Part shown: positions 1 through 7,825 of the stretch, piece by piece
How positions within the stretch are numbered: position 1 is the first letter of the stretch
Layout of the letters: each line of letters opens with the position of its first letter
Source: a bacterium
Lineage (GTDB): Bacteria; Pseudomonadota; Alphaproteobacteria; Acetobacterales; Acetobacteraceae
NCBI GenBank assembly: GCA_026224825.1
Contig: JAMFRO010000088.1
Coordinates: 62,001-126,000 of the forward strand
Direction: 5' to 3'
DNA length: 64,000 bases
Program-made: the position numbers and the translations under genes
Notes under the pieces: generated by a model
The model's database searches: none
The model's input: the letters and a program-made list of their open reading frames with translations, nothing else
Told to the model about the DNA's origin: nothing

Positions 1-74
1 CTTCGATGCGTGGATAACCGCAAATCTAAAATCATAGGCAGATGCGATCTTGAGGCAATTTTAGGGCACTGAAT

Positions 75-683
75 ATGAAAATCGCACTTATTGGCGTCAC
101 GGGGCGTGTGGGATTACGTTTGACGACTGAACTCCTGGCCCGCGGCCACGCTGTAACCGGGATCGCGCGGCATGTGCCGGCCGACGTTCGCGCTGGTATT
201 ACGATTCTCCAGGCCGAAGCAACAGACACTGACGTTCTGGAGCCACTCCTTGTAGGACATGACGCAGTGATCAGCGCCGCGCGGTTTGTAACCTCGGATG
301 CGAACGCTCTAATCTCTGCGGTGAACGCCGCCGGGGTCAAAAGACTGCTTGTTGTAGGCGGAGCCGGTAGCCTTGAGGTCGCGCCAGGCAAGGCGTTGCT
401 GGATACGGACGGATTTCCCGAGGCCTTCAGGGCCGAGGCGAAGGCCGGCGCATTTTTTCTCGAAAGACTCAGGTCGGAGCCTGATCTCGACTGGACCTTC
501 CTTTCTCCGTCGGCGGATTTTGCTCCCGGCGTGCGCACGGGTCACTTTCGGCTTGGCGGCGATCAATTGCTGAGTGACGCAACCGGTAAGAGTCATATTT
601 CGATGGAAGATTACGCCATCGCGATGGTCGACGAACTTGAACGGCCAGCACATAGCCGCCAACGCTTCACAGTCGGATACTAG
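75..683 (+). CDS. NAD(P)H-binding oxidoreductase, atypical SDR (NmrA-like)
   Basis: This 202-residue protein opens with a Rossmann beta-alpha-beta unit. The glycine motif GVTGRVG lies at about residues 8-14, as in NAD(P)H-binding atypical short-chain dehydrogenases (PF13460, close to Rv2216/YwnB-type proteins). A second hydrophobic strand reads LLVVGGAGS near residue 95, which is typical of this family. There is no classical YxxxK catalytic pair, so the substrate cannot be named and the role could be reductase or redox sensor. The start ATG is the first in frame and follows a weak purine stretch. It lies 102 bases upstream of the MFS exporter on the same strand, so co-transcription is possible. 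Confidence 0.8.
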   Translation: MKIALIGVTGRVGLRLTTELLARGHAVTGIARHVPADVRAGITILQAEATDTDVLEPLLVGHDAVISAARFVTSDANALISAVNAAGVKRLLVVGGAGSLEVAPGKALLDTDGFPEAFRAEAKAGAFFLERLRSEPDLDWTFLSPSADFAPGVRTGHFRLGGDQLLSDATGKSHISMEDYAIAMVDELERPAHSRQRFTVGY

Positions 684-785
684 CGCCGCCATGGTGCAGG
701 TTGGTTCCTCGGGACATTCACTGCTGGAAGCACAATATATCGCCGGTGCTTATGATTTCGCGTTGTTCATCGCCGACGGGGAAAT

Positions 786-2456
786 ATGACCATAAAGCCT
801 TCTTCAGAAGGCGGGGAAGCTGCGCCCGCGTCCGCCGCCACCGAGCGGGCGAAACCGATCTCGCCATGGAGAGCCTTCCACCACACAACATTCACAGTCG
901 TTTGGATCGCCACTGTGGTCTCCAATACCGGATCTTGGATGTACAGCGCGGCCTCTGGCTGGCTGATGACGAGCCTCAATCCCGATCCAGTTATTGTCGC
1001 GATGGTTCAGGTCGCGACAAGCCTGCCGATGTTTCTGTTTGCTTTGCCGGCCGGCGCACTTGCTGACATCGTTGACCGGCGCCGGTTCTTGGTCGTCGTC
1101 GAAATATTGATCACCCTTATCGCGACGATCTTTGCGTTCCTCGTCTGGCGAGGCATGGTCACACCGAGAATATTGCTGCTGTTCACATTCCTCGTGGGAA
1201 TTGGCGCGGCCCTGGAGGCGCCGGCGTGGCAGCCGATTGTCCCGGCACTGGTGCCAAAGCGTGATTTGGCGCCGGCCCTGGTCGCCAACGGCTTGGGTAT
1301 CAATATCAGCCGGGCCATCGGGCCCGGGCTCGTGGGCGTTTTGGTTGCCGCATGGGGTATCCCCGGGCCCTTCTGGCTCAATGCCATCAGCAACGTAGGT
1401 GTTGTCGCAGCTCTCGTCTGGTGGCGCTCGCCGCAGAAAGTCAGCCGGACGCTGCCGGCGGAGCGTTTCATCAATGCAAACCGTGACGGCTTGCGTTATG
1501 CGAATAATAATCCGCCTCTGCGTGCTACATTGATGAGGGCACTCGGCTTCTTTCTGTTCGCCAGCGCTTACTGGGCGCTCCTGCCGTTAGTCGCACGCAC
1601 GCAGATCGGCGGTGGCGCTGCGCTCTACGGACTCCTTCTTGGCGCCATCGGCGTCGGTGCTCTTGCTGGTGCCTATCTTTTGCCTTGGCTCGGGCATCGG
1701 CTGGGCCCCGACCGGCTGGTGGCCGCAGGTTCGCTGGGCACCGCTTTATCGCTCCTACTCTATGGTTTGGCCCACGAGCCCTTCGCGGCTCTGGGCGCGA
1801 GCCTGCTGGCGGGCCTGTCATGGATTTGCGTCCTCTCTACGCTCAATGTGTCCGTTCAGATTGCCCTGCCTGAATGGGTGCGCGCGCGCGGACTCGCCGT
1901 CTTTGTCATGGTGTTTTTCGGCGCCGTCACCGTAGGCAGTGCGCTTTGGGGATACTTGGCCGGCTTGATTGGCCTCTCCGCCACCAATTTCGTGGCGGCC
2001 GGCGGAATTATTTTGGCTTTGCCGCTCACGTGGCGCTGGAAATTGCTCACAGCACTCGGCGCCGATCTCGCTCCATCACTGCATTGGCCGGCGCCGATCG
2101 CCATTCATGAGGTTGGTGCAGATCAGGGCCCGGTCATGGTCACGGTCGAATACAGAATCGACCCCAAAAACCGCAAACAATTTCTCACGGCGCTCGATAG
2201 GGTTGCACAGGAACGCCGCCGTGACGGCGCCTACGCTTGGGGGGTGTTCGAAGACGCTGCTGAAGAGGGGCGCATGATTGAGACCTTCTTTGTCGAATCG
2301 TGGGCCGAGCATCTGCGTCAGCATGAGCGCGTCACCAACGCCGACCGTTTGATCGAGGAGAAAGTCGATCATTTTCACATCCATGGCACACCCAAGGTTA
2401 CGCACCTAATTGCTGCGGACTCATATAGAACACATGTGAGGGACGCGCCGAAGTAA
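786..2456 (+). CDS. MFS transporter, transmembrane secretion effector family (PF05977)
   Basis: This 556-residue major facilitator protein has about twelve hydrophobic segments between residues 35 and 410. The stretch LPMFLFALPAGALADIVDRR carries the MFS loop motif between helices 2 and 3. A soluble domain of about 100 residues follows (from about 450), beginning VMVTVEYRIDP. It resembles the antibiotic-monooxygenase-like tail that is standard in PF05977 members, so the length is normal and this is not a fusion artefact. Members are usually proton-driven exporters of small molecules; the substrate here is unknown. The gene starts at ATG after GGGGAAAT and is followed by a YgiD-type dioxygenase. 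Confidence 0.88.
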   Translation: MTIKPSSEGGEAAPASAATERAKPISPWRAFHHTTFTVVWIATVVSNTGSWMYSAASGWLMTSLNPDPVIVAMVQVATSLPMFLFALPAGALADIVDRRRFLVVVEILITLIATIFAFLVWRGMVTPRILLLFTFLVGIGAALEAPAWQPIVPALVPKRDLAPALVANGLGINISRAIGPGLVGVLVAAWGIPGPFWLNAISNVGVVAALVWWRSPQKVSRTLPAERFINANRDGLRYANNNPPLRATLMRALGFFLFASAYWALLPLVARTQIGGGAALYGLLLGAIGVGALAGAYLLPWLGHRLGPDRLVAAGSLGTALSLLLYGLAHEPFAALGASLLAGLSWICVLSTLNVSVQIALPEWVRARGLAVFVMVFFGAVTVGSALWGYLAGLIGLSATNFVAAGGIILALPLTWRWKLLTALGADLAPSLHWPAPIAIHEVGADQGPVMVTVEYRIDPKNRKQFLTALDRVAQERRRDGAYAWGVFEDAAEEGRMIETFFVESWAEHLRQHERVTNADRLIEEKVDHFHIHGTPKVTHLIAADSYRTHVRDAPK

Positions 2457-2553
2457 GGAAGTGGATGGCTGCCCAGGGCGGCGAAAGAGCGATTATCGAT
2501 ATACATATATGAGGGGCTGCGGCGTCGCGCCCTAAAGGAAAGCACAGAGCCAA

Positions 2554-3333
2554 ATGACCAAATTGATGCCCGCGATTTTCTTCGGCCACGGCAACCCGAT
2601 GAACGCTGTCGGTAACAATGCCTATACCGAGGCGTGGCGGTGCATCGGCGAACAGACAGCGCGACCTAAAGCCATCCTTTCGATTTCAGCTCATTGGTAC
2701 GTTCCCGGCACGGGCGTCACAGTCAATTCGTCGCCACGGACGATTCATGACTTTGGAGGATTCCCACCCGAACTCTTTGAGGTGCAGTACCCAGCACCCG
2801 GTGACCCCGCGCTGGCGCGCCGCGTACAGAAATTATTGGCACCTCTTGACGTAGCGCTGGACGCTTCATGGGGACTCGATCACGGTACGTGGTCCGTACT
2901 CAGGCATGCCTATCCCGCCGCCGACATTCCTGTTGTCCAGCTCAGCATCGACGAGACCAAACAGGCGGATTTTCATTTTGATATAGGCAAGAGGTTGGCG
3001 CCTCTCCGGGAAGAGGGTGTGCTCATTGTCGGCAGCGGAAATATTGTACATAATCTTCGTGCCTATGCGTGGGGCAGCCAATCGCGTGATCCCTATGATT
3101 GGGCTCTGCGTTTTGAGACCATCGCACGGAATAACATGCTCGCGGATGAATATGATGCGCTTGTCAATTACAAGATGCTAGGGCAAGACGCGATGTTATC
3201 GGTACCGACACCAGAACATTATTTGCCGCTGCTTTACGTTCTTGGCTGCCGCCAAAAAGGCGAAACCATTGGCTTCCCTATCGACGGCTTCGATGGCGGC
3301 TCGATTTCGATGCTATCGGTACAAATTGGATAG
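2554..3333 (+). CDS. ygiD: Class III extradiol dioxygenase, 4,5-DOPA dioxygenase (YgiD) type
   Basis: This 259-residue cytoplasmic enzyme is of the LigB/DODA fold. The metal-binding and catalytic histidines lie in the usual motifs: FFGHGNPM near residue 10, ISAHWYVPG near 45, LDHGTWSVL near 110 and GSGNIVHNL near 160. Family members open the ring of catecholic substrates such as L-DOPA using one non-haem metal. The in vivo substrate of bacterial YgiD proteins is not settled, so the name reflects family only. Length matches YgiD. The gene lies 97 bases after the MFS exporter on the same strand. Confidence 0.9.
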   Translation: MTKLMPAIFFGHGNPMNAVGNNAYTEAWRCIGEQTARPKAILSISAHWYVPGTGVTVNSSPRTIHDFGGFPPELFEVQYPAPGDPALARRVQKLLAPLDVALDASWGLDHGTWSVLRHAYPAADIPVVQLSIDETKQADFHFDIGKRLAPLREEGVLIVGSGNIVHNLRAYAWGSQSRDPYDWALRFETIARNNMLADEYDALVNYKMLGQDAMLSVPTPEHYLPLLYVLGCRQKGETIGFPIDGFDGGSISMLSVQIG

Positions 3334-3476
3334 AGCATCGTCAATGGACCATCGTTGGTCGCGTGCACCCGATCTGAGCGTTCGAAGGCGGCCAGCGCAG
3401 CGCGTTCTTGTTAATCTGGTAAATGCTCGGCGATTGAGTTATTTGTCGTATGCGTGCCGTCCAGGAGAATCTACCC

Positions 3477-3692
3477 ATGTGTGGATATTGTGCCATTGGC
3501 TCCCCCCAGGCTTCACAGGGTCACCCTCGTGTGTTGCAACTCCTGGAGCTGATAGAACATCCAAATGCATTGCCGGCCGATGCCGCGTTACGGATAGCTG
3601 GCGATCTACTTGCTTGGGTTGGGGAGGCACGGCCTCGGTTCCAATGTGAGGCCGTGCTCACACATGCCACACAAACGGACACCCTTGCATAG
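3477..3692 (+). CDS. Small uncharacterised protein with N-terminal CxxC
   Basis: This is a 71-residue protein whose start is chosen at ATG 3477 because AGGAGA lies at 3463-3468 with normal spacing. It begins MCGYC, a CxxC pair that could bind metal or form a disulfide, and has one further cysteine near residue 54. The rest is a leucine-rich helical stretch. No family was recognised. It ends 12 bases before the M20 amidohydrolase start, and that gene's ribosome-binding site follows immediately, so the two are probably co-transcribed. Confidence 0.5.
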   Translation: MCGYCAIGSPQASQGHPRVLQLLELIEHPNALPADAALRIAGDLLAWVGEARPRFQCEAVLTHATQTDTLA

Positions 3693-3704
3693 GAGAACAC
3701 CACC

Positions 3705-4985
3705 ATGCCCGCGGATCACGCAAGCTCGCTCTTGCCCGCCCCTTCGCCGGCACTCTTGGCCGAATTGGAAACAGTCTATCGCGACCTGCACGCCCATCCT
3801 GAATTGTCCATGCAGGAACAGCGCACCTCCGCAATTGCAGCCGCGTGGCTGCGCAAGTACGGGTTTGACGTGAATGAGGGCATTGGCGTCACAGGCGTGG
3901 TGGGTGTGCTGCGTAACGGCGATGGGCCGACCGTATTGCTGCGCGCCGATATGGACGGGCTGCCGATCAAAGAGAGCACGGGGTTACCCTACGCAAGCGA
4001 TCGCACTGGCACCGACCGCTTCGGTCAGGCGACGTATATCGCCCATGCCTGTGGCCATGATATGCATGTCGTCTGGCTGATGGGGGCCACCCGGATTCTA
4101 GCTGAGAATCTCGGTGCCTGGCGCGGGACCGTCATGGCAGTGTTTCAGCCCGGCGAGGAAACCGCCCAGGGCGCAAAAGCGATGATCGAAGATGGGATGG
4201 TCAAGCGCTTCCCCAAGCCGGATGTCTGTCTGGCGCAACACGTGATGCCATTTTCAGCGGGGCAGGTGGGCTGGCATATCGGCACCATGCTTTCGGCCGG
4301 AGACAGTTGGGAAGTAACGCTGTTTGGCCGTGGGGCGCATGGATCAATGCCGCAAAAGAGCGTCGACCCGGTTGTGATGGCTGCGTCGGCGGTGATGCGC
4401 CTGCAAACCGTGGTTTCCCGTGAGGTGGCAATGACCGACTCCGCGGTAGTGACGGTGGGCACGATGCAGGCGGGCACGAACGAAAATATCATCCCAGACC
4501 ATGCATTGCTGCGTCTCAATGTCCGTACGTTCAAGGATGAAGTTCGCACACGGGTACTGGGCGCCATCAAGCGTATTCTAGAAGCCGAGGCCATGGCCTC
4601 TGGCGCGCCGAAGCCTCCGGCCTTTTCAGTGTTGAGCGAATACCCGCTGACCCGCAATGACGCGGTGGCGACGCAACGGGTGGTCAAAGCTCTGGAGCGG
4701 CGGCTGGGCAGCGCACGGGTGAACGAGGTCGGCCCTGCTACCGCGAGTGAGGATTTCGGATTGTTCGGTACGGCCTGGAACGTTCCATCGGTATTCTGGG
4801 TCATTGGCGGTATCGACCCCGACATCTATCGGCAGGCTGAAGCGGCCGGTAAGGTGGATGAGCTTCCGGCCAATCATGCCCCCAACTTCGCCCCGGTGAT
4901 CGATCTGACGCTGTGCACAGGGGTGGAGGCAATGCTGATTGCGGCGAACGCTTGGCTGCAACCCGTCCCAGCAGGTGCTGCGTGA
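3705..4985 (+). CDS. M20-family amidohydrolase (hippurate/IAA-amino-acid hydrolase type)
   Basis: This 426-residue zinc peptidase-like amidohydrolase belongs to the M20D group. The di-metal ligands are visible: the Cys and His of HACGHDMHV near residue 120, the paired glutamates of FQPGEETAQG near 150, the His of LAQHVMPF near 180, and a C-terminal His in NHAPNFAP. The dimerisation insert lies at about 205-320. Relatives hydrolyse N-acyl or N-aroyl amino acids in the cytoplasm. The start is ATG after AGGAGAAC. The 3' end overlaps the GTG of the channel gene by four bases (GTGA), indicating translational coupling. Confidence 0.9.
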   Translation: MPADHASSLLPAPSPALLAELETVYRDLHAHPELSMQEQRTSAIAAAWLRKYGFDVNEGIGVTGVVGVLRNGDGPTVLLRADMDGLPIKESTGLPYASDRTGTDRFGQATYIAHACGHDMHVVWLMGATRILAENLGAWRGTVMAVFQPGEETAQGAKAMIEDGMVKRFPKPDVCLAQHVMPFSAGQVGWHIGTMLSAGDSWEVTLFGRGAHGSMPQKSVDPVVMAASAVMRLQTVVSREVAMTDSAVVTVGTMQAGTNENIIPDHALLRLNVRTFKDEVRTRVLGAIKRILEAEAMASGAPKPPAFSVLSEYPLTRNDAVATQRVVKALERRLGSARVNEVGPATASEDFGLFGTAWNVPSVFWVIGGIDPDIYRQAEAAGKVDELPANHAPNFAPVIDLTLCTGVEAMLIAANAWLQPVPAGAA

Positions 4986-5650
4986 CCGCGGTTTCATCGG
5001 TGGCGTTGCTGCACGGGGAGGTGCTGCAGACGCTAATGGTCGTGCTTGACTGGGTGGGAACGCTGGCGTTCGCGCTCAGCGGTGCGGTCCTCGGTGTGCA
5101 TAAGCGGTTTGACCTTTTCGGTGTGCTGTTTCTTTCTTTCGTGGTTGCGGTTGTCGGCGGCATGGTGCGTGACGTGCTGATCGGTGCTGTGCCGCCCGTG
5201 GCGATCACGCATATTCATTACTTCCTGATCTCCATTATTGCGGGCCTGATCACATTTTGGTGGTATCCGCGCTTGGCACCGTTAAAACATCAGATGATGT
5301 TGTTCGACGCCGTCGGCTTAGCGTTATTCGCCGTGACGGGGACGCAAAAGGCGATCGATCACGGTATTAATCCCTTGATGGCGGCTATTCTTGGTATGAT
5401 CACGGGCATAGGTGGAGGCATGGCACGCGATGTGCTGGCTGGCGATGTGCCCTTCGTGCTGCGCGGAGACCTCTACGCCATCGCAGCACTTGCCGCCGGT
5501 GCGACGGTCTCGCTTGGGTATGTGCTTGGCATTCCACCGTCTGTGCCGATGCTTCTCGGTGCCGCAATCTGCGTGTTCCTGCGCCTGATGGCGATCTATC
5601 GCGGCTGGCGCGCGCCGGCTTCGCGGTGGGGTAAGAACGAAATTTCATGA
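4982..5650 (+). CDS. Trimeric intracellular cation (TRIC) family / UPF0126 membrane protein
   Basis: This is a 222-residue inner-membrane protein of about seven helices with the internal duplication typical of bacterial TRIC channels (YicG/YadS type). The first half has VVGGMVRDVL and the second GIGGGMARDVL, both glycine-rich bends in the pore helices. The start is taken as GTG 4982, which overlaps the amidohydrolase stop (GTGA); an upstream ATG in the same frame would run far inside that gene. Bacterial TRIC proteins conduct potassium or other monovalent cations. The link to the amidohydrolase is positional only. Confidence 0.85.
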   Translation: MTAVSSVALLHGEVLQTLMVVLDWVGTLAFALSGAVLGVHKRFDLFGVLFLSFVVAVVGGMVRDVLIGAVPPVAITHIHYFLISIIAGLITFWWYPRLAPLKHQMMLFDAVGLALFAVTGTQKAIDHGINPLMAAILGMITGIGGGMARDVLAGDVPFVLRGDLYAIAALAAGATVSLGYVLGIPPSVPMLLGAAICVFLRLMAIYRGWRAPASRWGKNEIS

Positions 5651-5687
5651 AGCGCGCGCCATGCCGACGAGCCGCTTTCCCGTTCGT

Positions 5688-7046
5688 TCAGAACGTGGCG
5701 TTTGTTTTTATGCCGAAAACCCAGGCGTTGGGGTAGTGTGTGTAAGCGAATGCACCCGGATTGATTATATATTGGAAGTTCGGCTGAATTGTTAGCCATG
5801 GCGTTGCCGCCATGCCATAACCAGCTTCGATAACCTCTTCGCCTCCAGACAGACTTTCCTCGCTGAGGTCATCGGTGGCCTGCTTGGTGTATTCTGCAGT
5901 GATATTGCGATGGTTAATGCCGGCACGGGCATAGCCGATGTCAATAAAATCATTCGGCCTCGCATCAAAAGGCCCAAGGGCGATCAGCTCGGCACCAATG
6001 ATTTGGGTGAACACCGAGGTGCGGCAATCAGAGTAGGAAAACTGCCCCAGCGCCACCAGGCCGCGCTTGGGGGTGCCGTCGAAACTGAGGATCATCTGGT
6101 CACCCAGCAGGTACATACCATACCGTCCTTTATCAATTTGACCGGGCACAACAGCGTCGGCCACGCTCGAGGTATCGTAATAACCACCTATTTTGTAATG
6201 GCCAGGCAATTGCGCCATGCCCAGGGCGGTGGTGTAGCCCGCCTCAAACACGAATATCGCACCTGTGGAACCATCGAGGCTCATCTTCAGGCCGCTGTCA
6301 TGCGCGTTATAGCTCGGGTTCACGTCGAAGACACCCGCTTGGGCGTATAGATCAGGAGAGATATTAAGCCTGACACGGCCACCCCATTTGCCGGTCGGAT
6401 TGTTTGACCAACCGGAACTCTTCGTCAGATTTGCCGGGTGGCTACAGAAGCTGTTGTTCTCGAAGTCGCAAAGCAGCGGCGTAAAGGCAAACTCAGTGCC
6501 CATTGGGTAGAAGCCCATTTTCAGTGAGATGAAATTGCTGTCGAGCGCCTGCTCAAGGCTAAGTTCCGCAATGCGCGTGGTCTCTCCACCACCGTAGATT
6601 TCCTGTACCGACACCTTGTTGCCGATGAAATCGGCTGATGCGCTGCGACCTTGCCGCGAATTGAACGTGAGGTGAAAGACTGTGCCGTCCAATCCGGCGA
6701 GTTTGCCCAGATCTGCGTCCACGCCGTAAGCAAATTGCTGGGCCTCGCCGTTTCCCTGTCTTTCACCGCCGGAGAAGGCGTCTGCAAATTCATTAACATA
6801 AGAGGCACGAAGATCGATGCCGCGATCGACCAGCGCCGGGCGTAGGCCGCCCCAGTCTCCGGTCATCATTTTCTGGTTGAGCCACTGGTAAAGCATCGGC
6901 TCAACAGTTTGTGCTTTGGCTGCAGGCGCAGTGAGCAAGGCAACGGCCGCGATCGCCGCCCAGGCAACGCTACTGTCACGAGCCGGTCTTTTGCCAATGG
7001 GTTTGGTGTTATTGCGAATAATTTGGAACAGATCTGGCGTGCCCAT
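5688..7046 (-). CDS. oprB: Carbohydrate-selective porin, OprB family
   Basis: This 452-residue outer-membrane protein has a signal peptide (basic start, then AAIAAVALLTAPAAKAQ near residues 30-46). The mature protein begins with a motif containing W-GG-LRPALVDRGIDL, where OprB porins have the WGG(x)R segment. The C-terminus ends in an aromatic residue (KTNATF), as expected for BAM-dependent insertion. The family forms sugar-permeable beta-barrels and is common in acetic acid bacteria. The start ATG follows GGAGGATTTTA, a strong ribosome-binding site. It converges on the TRIC gene with a gap of only 37 bases. Confidence 0.9.
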   Translation of the reverse strand: MGTPDLFQIIRNNTKPIGKRPARDSSVAWAAIAAVALLTAPAAKAQTVEPMLYQWLNQKMMTGDWGGLRPALVDRGIDLRASYVNEFADAFSGGERQGNGEAQQFAYGVDADLGKLAGLDGTVFHLTFNSRQGRSASADFIGNKVSVQEIYGGGETTRIAELSLEQALDSNFISLKMGFYPMGTEFAFTPLLCDFENNSFCSHPANLTKSSGWSNNPTGKWGGRVRLNISPDLYAQAGVFDVNPSYNAHDSGLKMSLDGSTGAIFVFEAGYTTALGMAQLPGHYKIGGYYDTSSVADAVVPGQIDKGRYGMYLLGDQMILSFDGTPKRGLVALGQFSYSDCRTSVFTQIIGAELIALGPFDARPNDFIDIGYARAGINHRNITAEYTKQATDDLSEESLSGGEEVIEAGYGMAATPWLTIQPNFQYIINPGAFAYTHYPNAWVFGIKTNATF

Positions 7047-7206
7047 TAAAATCCTCCGAGGAGCATATGTGCTTCAGCCTGAGCTTTTTCTAAATCCTCT
7101 GATTTTCAGGCGGTTTGTCAACGGCGGCAGGAGAGGCGGGCAGTTTGGATGATGTTGGCCGCAATCCAAAAACGGATTTTACGCACACCCGCTATCCGAG
7201 GCAACT

Positions 7207-7311
7207 GGCAAAAGTCTTGCGACAACGCATAAGCATGTCGAAACCATCTACCGCGCCTTCGCCATGAACAGCCGTGCCGCGCTGATGGCATTGTGGCTGG
7301 CGGGCGGCTGA
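7207..7311 (+). pseudogene. Possible LuxR-type HTH C-terminal remnant
   Basis: A 34-codon open stretch reads GKSLATTHKHVETIYRAF then MNSRAALMALWLAGG and a stop. This resembles the second half of a GerE/LuxR DNA-binding domain (recognition helix with VETIYR, then SRAALMALWL). No start codon, ribosome-binding site or receiver/autoinducer domain is found upstream, so it is best read as a decayed gene end. The match is short and from memory of the family, so confidence is low. Confidence 0.35.
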
Positions 7312-7334
7312 AGCGATAGGGTGGAGGGCTGGCT

Positions 7335-7703
7335 TCAGGTGTCAACCCGCTGCTGGTGGGCCTGAAGATCGAACTCGGAGAGGCGAAGCCGCTTTTCGAA
7401 GCGTTCCAGGTTTTTGGCGTCGGCCGCTGCGATGAAGCGCAAGGCGCGGCATTCGATGTCGTCCCCGCCGTTAGCGCTCAGCAGGCCCCGGGTGGCGATG
7501 CGCCGCTGCCAACGGGCCTTCAGGGCGAAGCGGAGGTAGATGACCATGGGGACAGAGGGGTCGCGCTTCTTGAACATCCTCGCGGTCTCGGTTGAGCTGT
7601 ACTTTGTCCCAGCCAGCCGGTTCATCCCGAGAGCGATTTCGCCATAGGTGAGGCCGAGCAGCTTGCGGAGCGCTTCTGCTTGGGTTGGTGTCATATTCTT
7701 CAT
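7335..7703 (-). CDS. Uncharacterised protein, possible HTH
   Basis: This is a 122-residue basic protein. An ATG start at 7703 is preferred over a TTG 24 bases upstream; neither has a convincing ribosome-binding site. Residues 5-50 read like an XRE-type helix-turn-helix (AEALRKLLGLTYGEIALGMN), suggesting a DNA-binding role. The C-terminal half is charged and helical with no recognised domain. It sits in an accessory-looking stretch between a LuxR-like remnant and the AIDA-repeat protein. A regulator or phage-derived protein is possible. Confidence 0.5.
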   Translation of the reverse strand: MKNMTPTQAEALRKLLGLTYGEIALGMNRLAGTKYSSTETARMFKKRDPSVPMVIYLRFALKARWQRRIATRGLLSANGGDDIECRALRFIAAADAKNLERFEKRLRLSEFDLQAHQQRVDT

Positions 7704-7825
7704 GAGCAGAGGGTAGCCAGACCTCAATTGGAAGCCAAGTGGCCGGCCGGGAGAATTTGACTTATACTGGCCATAGATGGGCGGCCCGCGCGCTTACTGG
7801 CGTGCTTGTCCACATTGGCCATCAA